Of a stretch of DNA of 24,132 bases, positions 20,802-24,132 are shown in pieces. Position 1 is the first letter of the stretch. Each line of letters starts with the position of its first letter. The notes under the pieces were generated by a model. It was not told the DNA's origin, did no database searches, and saw nothing but the letters and a program-made list of their open reading frames with translations. The stretch is from a virus: positions 1 through 24,132 of IMG/VR virus record IMGVR_UViG_3300027868_000030. The stretch is one strand, 5' to 3'. Made by a program: the position numbers and the translations under genes.

Positions 20802-21866
20802 ATGGCGTCTCCTAATTTGAGTACGATCACCAGAGACTTGGTGCAGCGTACTATTCACGAACAGGTGTATCGCCGAATGGCATTCCTTGACGAGCTGCAA
20901 AAACGAAGTCAGATTATCACTTCGGGCGGTAAGACCATCAAAGGTATAGCCGATTATGCCGAGGTTGACGATCTCGCTCAGGCTTACAGTACTGACGAGC
21001 AGTTGACGGACGGCGAGAAGACTACGCTGACGATGCCTTACTGGAACTGGAAGAAAGTTCAAATCCCCATGAAGTACGATGGTGACGTTGAAATCCAGAA
21101 CCTTAACGCCGGCAAAGAGGAACAGCTTGTGGACTTGGCGGAGTATATCGCTAAAAAGGCCACGATAGGTATCAGGATAAAGCTCGAAAAGATGGTCGCC
21201 AACGGTGGCGGGGCCGCTTACGATGCCGAATACAGTGACGGCGGCAATAGCTTCAACTCAATGGTGCATGGCCTGCTTCACGAGGACACGGCCACTACGG
21301 GTACATACGGTCATTTGGCAAGGGACATAAGCGCCGGTCTTCGCAACTGGTGGCAGGGCGCCGACCCCGGCAGTATTTTTCAGAATATTGCAGAGGGTAC
21401 AGCAGCTTCTTCCACGCAGGGCACGGCAGTCGATTTGTGTATGGCCAACCTGAGAAAGTGGATCATCCCCGTGCAGCACAGCATTCAGGCCAAGAAGGAC
21501 TTGATGATTGTATGTTGCCCGACCCTCTATCAGAAGTTCAAAGCTGAAATGATGAGCTTCATGCAGTATGAGGGTGCCAAGGACACCGCCGATGTGGGCT
21601 TTAATAAGATGTATTTTGACGGCCATCAATTCGTAGACTGGGACTATCTCGAAACTTCTGCGGTTATGAAGAAGTGGGTATTTGTTCTCAATCTCGCTAC
21701 CTGGCAGTTGCATTTCAATAAGGCCCGGAACTTCAAAATGACCCCGTTCAAATGGTGCGGCGACTTACCCGGCGGATACGATTTTTATCTTGCCAGGATA
21801 CTGTTAGCCGGAAACTGTTTTACCACTCAACCCAACGCGAACATGTTCCTTACGAACGTGACCTAA
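20802..21866 (+). CDS. Major capsid protein (HK97-fold candidate)
   Basis: The 354-residue protein directly after the scaffold fits the major capsid protein. It has the N-terminal arm (SPNLSTITRDLVQRTIHEQ), a KKVQIPMKYDGDV segment as in HK97-fold E-loop to spine region, an AEYIAKKATIGIRIKLEKM spine helix and a C-terminal A-domain with MTPFKWCGDLPGG. The third copy of AGGACAATACTA serves as its ribosome-binding site. Length is within the normal range. The assignment rests on place, length and pattern. Confidence 0.8.
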   Translation: MASPNLSTITRDLVQRTIHEQVYRRMAFLDELQKRSQIITSGGKTIKGIADYAEVDDLAQAYSTDEQLTDGEKTTLTMPYWNWKKVQIPMKYDGDVEIQNLNAGKEEQLVDLAEYIAKKATIGIRIKLEKMVANGGGAAYDAEYSDGGNSFNSMVHGLLHEDTATTGTYGHLARDISAGLRNWWQGADPGSIFQNIAEGTAASSTQGTAVDLCMANLRKWIIPVQHSIQAKKDLMIVCCPTLYQKFKAEMMSFMQYEGAKDTADVGFNKMYFDGHQFVDWDYLETSAVMKKWVFVLNLATWQLHFNKARNFKMTPFKWCGDLPGGYDFYLARILLAGNCFTTQPNANMFLTNVT

Positions 21867-21883
21867 AAGAAAGGAGGTAACAA

Positions 21884-22471
21884 ATGGCTAATTCAACGAT
21901 TGTAAACGAAAAGATCATGCTAATCGACAGATGGCCCGGAGTGGCCGACCCCCGGTTAGGCAAGCCTCCCGACGGATTTACCGGCTCAAGTCACCATAAC
22001 GTGGCGACGGCTATTTATCCACTCGGTCAGAAGCGTACCGTATGGGACCCGACGGCCAAGGGTTATGCGACCTTTATCTACCTTCAGAACATTCAAGGTA
22101 CGGCCGGTGCCGTTGCAGTTACCAACCCGGTCGCCCCCGATACCTCGGAGCAGGCGACGGTGGCTACTACGCAGGTCTACTACAAAGTCGGTAGTGACGG
22201 CGGCGAAGCGTTACTGTCCGGGCCGGGTGCTATCGCTCTTAGTGCCATGACTACCCTTTATTACGGGTGGTTCTGGTGCGGCGGAGTATGCCCGGTCTCT
22301 TTCGTATCGGCGCTCGATACGACCCTGGTAACGGACGGTACTTTGGCTGCTGGTGCAGCTTTCGGTTTCGCCGATTCTACGGCAGATGGCAAGATAGCTC
22401 TTGCTATAGCCATAGCGTCAGCGGTATCCGATATAGGCATCCAAGGTATTTCGTTCATAGCGGACACGTAA
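21884..22471 (+). CDS. Capsid-associated (decoration-like) protein, 195 aa
   Basis: AAAGGAGGT (21869-21877) is the strongest Shine-Dalgarno in the window, as expected for an abundant virion protein. The 195-residue product is rich in Gly, Ala and Thr with beta-type alternation (VYYKVGSDGGEALL) and hydrophobic stretches near the end (IALAIAIASAV). It directly follows the capsid gene, the usual place for decoration or head-fibre proteins. I do not recognise the family, so this is inference from context. Confidence 0.55.
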   Translation: MANSTIVNEKIMLIDRWPGVADPRLGKPPDGFTGSSHHNVATAIYPLGQKRTVWDPTAKGYATFIYLQNIQGTAGAVAVTNPVAPDTSEQATVATTQVYYKVGSDGGEALLSGPGAIALSAMTTLYYGWFWCGGVCPVSFVSALDTTLVTDGTLAAGAAFGFADSTADGKIALAIAIASAVSDIGIQGISFIADT

Positions 22472-22483
22472 GAGGAATTGACT

Positions 22484-23770
22484 GTGAGAATATTGATTAT
22501 ATCAATGGTTCCGCAGCGCGATTGGCTTATCGATTCCATGATTGCGGATGCGGTCAAAGAAAAGGGGCACGAGGTCTTTCTTCGCAAGTTCCTTTCCGAT
22601 GACCGCACCGCAGTCATTTTTGAGAGGCCGGACGTGGCTGTAATTCCCGTTATTCGCTGCGAGTACACCCGCGACCTGGCTATAAGGCTCAGGCAGTGGG
22701 GAGTCCGTATCGTTTCAAGGCGGAGCGAAGCCGGGGTCTCGCGCAAGCAGTACGAGAAACTTCCACGCCACTGGCAGCTCGACCACATAGGCCGATACGA
22801 CTATAAAGACCTCATTGACCTTGAGCTTATCTGGAGTAGTGAGTTCGCGGACATTCTCGTTGAGGAAGGTAAAATCAGGCGAGAGCAGGCCAAAGTTATC
22901 GGTGCAATTACTCTCGACCCTTACTTCAAGTGGAACTTACAGAAATATTCACATAAGGTATTTACAAAAGACAAATCCGAATGGCTGACTGAAAAGGACC
23001 TCGACCCGAATAAAAAGACCCTGTACTTCATAACCGGCTTCGTCCACGCGGAGAGGACTGAATATACACTGCCCGAAGCCCCTATAGGCGACCCGATACA
23101 CAAAGAGCTATACGATAGGGACAGGCGGCTGAGAGACTTGTGGTTCAAAGCCATTGAAAGAATTGTGGCAACGGGCACTTATAATATTATTGTCCGTCCC
23201 CATCACGGTGAAAACCTTTCCTTCTGGTCTTCTCTTAACGGTAATACGCGGGTATCAACCGAAGGGAGTGCCGGGGAAAGCCTTTTCTATAGCGACTTAA
23301 TGGTCCATTCCGGCTCGACGATGGCGATTGAGGCCCACCTTTTCAATAAACCGGCCTTAAGGTTCGGGAATACGGCGCAGGATGAATTGATTGGCCGAAT
23401 ATCGCCACAATGCGAAGATGTTCCCGAGCTTATCGAAAGTATAGACAGTATTGATTTCGACAACACCAATGCGAACATATCGGAAATATCCGATCTTGAA
23501 AAGTCCTTCTTCGGCCCGATAGACGGCAAGGCCCACCAAAGGGCGGCGGATGCTATATGTGAAACAGAACCAACACAGACTTCAATTCCCCTGGAATGGC
23601 CGGAAGAAGAACTGAACGATTATTCTTCCGAAGGGATTATCAAAATAGATTCACGTTACAGAATTATTTATTGCAACGCATGTAAAAAGGCTTCGCAAAA
23701 CGAAACGGGCGGCTTTGCGTATCGCTGCCCGCATTGCGGAATAACGATAACAAATGAAAGTAAGGAGTAA
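22484..23770 (+). CDS. GT-B-like surface-carbohydrate biosynthesis protein with C-terminal zinc ribbon
   Basis: GTG 22484 lies 7 bases after AGAGGA and gives MRILIISMVPQRDWLIDSM, a Rossmann-type N-terminus; TTG 22478 is less likely. The protein resembles bacterial surface-carbohydrate proteins of GT-B-like fold: an IWSSEFADILVEEGKI segment, then IIVRPHHGENLSFW and the SDLMVHSGSTMAIEAHLFN stretch that matches the sugar- or nucleotide-binding site of CDP-glycerol and UDP-sugar enzymes. The C-terminus is a four-Cys zinc ribbon (CNAC and CPHC). It sits between head genes and probably modifies a glycan on the cell or virion, or adds one to virion protein. Confidence 0.65.
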   Translation: MRILIISMVPQRDWLIDSMIADAVKEKGHEVFLRKFLSDDRTAVIFERPDVAVIPVIRCEYTRDLAIRLRQWGVRIVSRRSEAGVSRKQYEKLPRHWQLDHIGRYDYKDLIDLELIWSSEFADILVEEGKIRREQAKVIGAITLDPYFKWNLQKYSHKVFTKDKSEWLTEKDLDPNKKTLYFITGFVHAERTEYTLPEAPIGDPIHKELYDRDRRLRDLWFKAIERIVATGTYNIIVRPHHGENLSFWSSLNGNTRVSTEGSAGESLFYSDLMVHSGSTMAIEAHLFNKPALRFGNTAQDELIGRISPQCEDVPELIESIDSIDFDNTNANISEISDLEKSFFGPIDGKAHQRAADAICETEPTQTSIPLEWPEEELNDYSSEGIIKIDSRYRIIYCNACKKASQNETGGFAYRCPHCGITITNESKE

Positions 23771-23775
23771 ATGAA

Positions 23776-24039
23776 ATGGCGAGAGATAACGCACTTCAAC
23801 GCTCGATAGGTGGAATGGGCGGCAGGTTCGACGCTGGTACTTACGACTTCGTAACGAGTGGTGTTACCGTCGAATTGCCCACAACTCTGTCAACTGTTCT
23901 GGCTTTCCTCGGTGTAGTTGAGGACGATAATGTGACCGTCAAAAGCGACAGGGTGGTTACGGCGGGTTGCATTACGGTAACCAGGGCCACCGGCGGAACG
24001 TCAGCAGCCGGATTCAGCTATATAGCAGTCGGATATTAA
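23776..24039 (+). CDS. Small putative virion protein, 87 aa
   Basis: The gene starts 5 bases after the glycan gene, with AAGGAG just upstream. The product is beta-rich (TSGVTVELPTTLSTVLAFLG, ITVTRATGG) and Gly- and Thr-rich, ending in a hydrophobic strand, as in small phage head or tail fibre accessory proteins. It has no recognised family. Its place in the late operon suggests a virion role. Confidence 0.5.
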   Translation: MARDNALQRSIGGMGGRFDAGTYDFVTSGVTVELPTTLSTVLAFLGVVEDDNVTVKSDRVVTAGCITVTRATGGTSAAGFSYIAVGY

Positions 24040-24062
24040 ACGAATGAAAGTCGGTACGAATC

Positions 24063-24132
24063 ATGGCAAACGAAATAAGAACGGCCTGGCCGACTGGCTC
24101 CACTCTATACGGCATAGTCTTCAGGCCATCGG
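24063..24132 (+). CDS. Start of a further late gene (3' end outside window)
   Basis: ATG 24063 opens a frame that runs to the end of the window, beginning MANEIRTAWPTGSTLYGIVF. The Gly/Thr-rich start is of virion type. GAATGAAAG upstream is a weak ribosome-binding site. Too little is present to name it. Confidence 0.45.
   Translation, partial: MANEIRTAWPTGSTLYGIVFRPS

Overview
The window is the early, replication and head-packaging part of a tailed double-stranded DNA phage (Caudoviricetes) or an integrated prophage. The evidence is a RecT recombinase, an initiator-like protein, a RusA resolvase, both terminase subunits, a portal, a scaffold-like protein and a major-capsid candidate, nearly all on the + strand with short gaps or ATGA-type overlaps. 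The host cannot be named from the sequence. Good Shine-Dalgarno sites and a lipobox point to a bacterial host. No CI-like repressor, endolysin, holin, tail genes or tRNA are recognisable.

Layout. 1-350: 3' end of an unrecognised gene, then a strong terminator-like structure. 445-1032: a minus-strand tyrosine integrase that keeps only its C-terminal catalytic half and is joined at about 783 to a + strand gene remnant. 1033-1832: very small early genes, several coiled-coil or Cys-rich. 1870-6623: recombination block with a Rad50/SbcC-like ATPase, a small zinc protein, RecT with an added zinc ribbon, a poly(A)-polymerase/CCA-type nucleotidyltransferase and a metallo-beta-lactamase-fold protein, closed by a terminator. 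6700-8322: replication block with an HNH stub, a 41-bp tandem array, an initiator-like gene that contains a dense cluster of G-runs, palindromes and hexamer repeats (candidate origin), and a probable helicase loader. 8335-12479: accessory genes (Cys-cluster proteins, RusA, lipoprotein, PD-(D/E)XK nuclease, Ala-rich Imm5-like protein). 12554-13200: one minus-strand gene and a 407-bp gap that probably carries the late promoter. 13201-24132: packaging and head genes with accessory genes between them (methyltransferase, DUF3008-like protein, zinc ribbons, a GT-B-like glycan enzyme).

The left part would repair, recombine and replicate phage DNA, the middle holds host-interaction genes, and the right part packages DNA into a procapsid. 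Most worth a second look: the candidate origin nested in and beside the initiator gene (6800-7460); the Rad50-like/RecT-zinc/nucleotidyltransferase/MBL cassette with no recognisable Mre11 or classical exonuclease; the broken integrase junction; and a small gene flanked by a duplicated ribosome-binding cassette (18675-19024).
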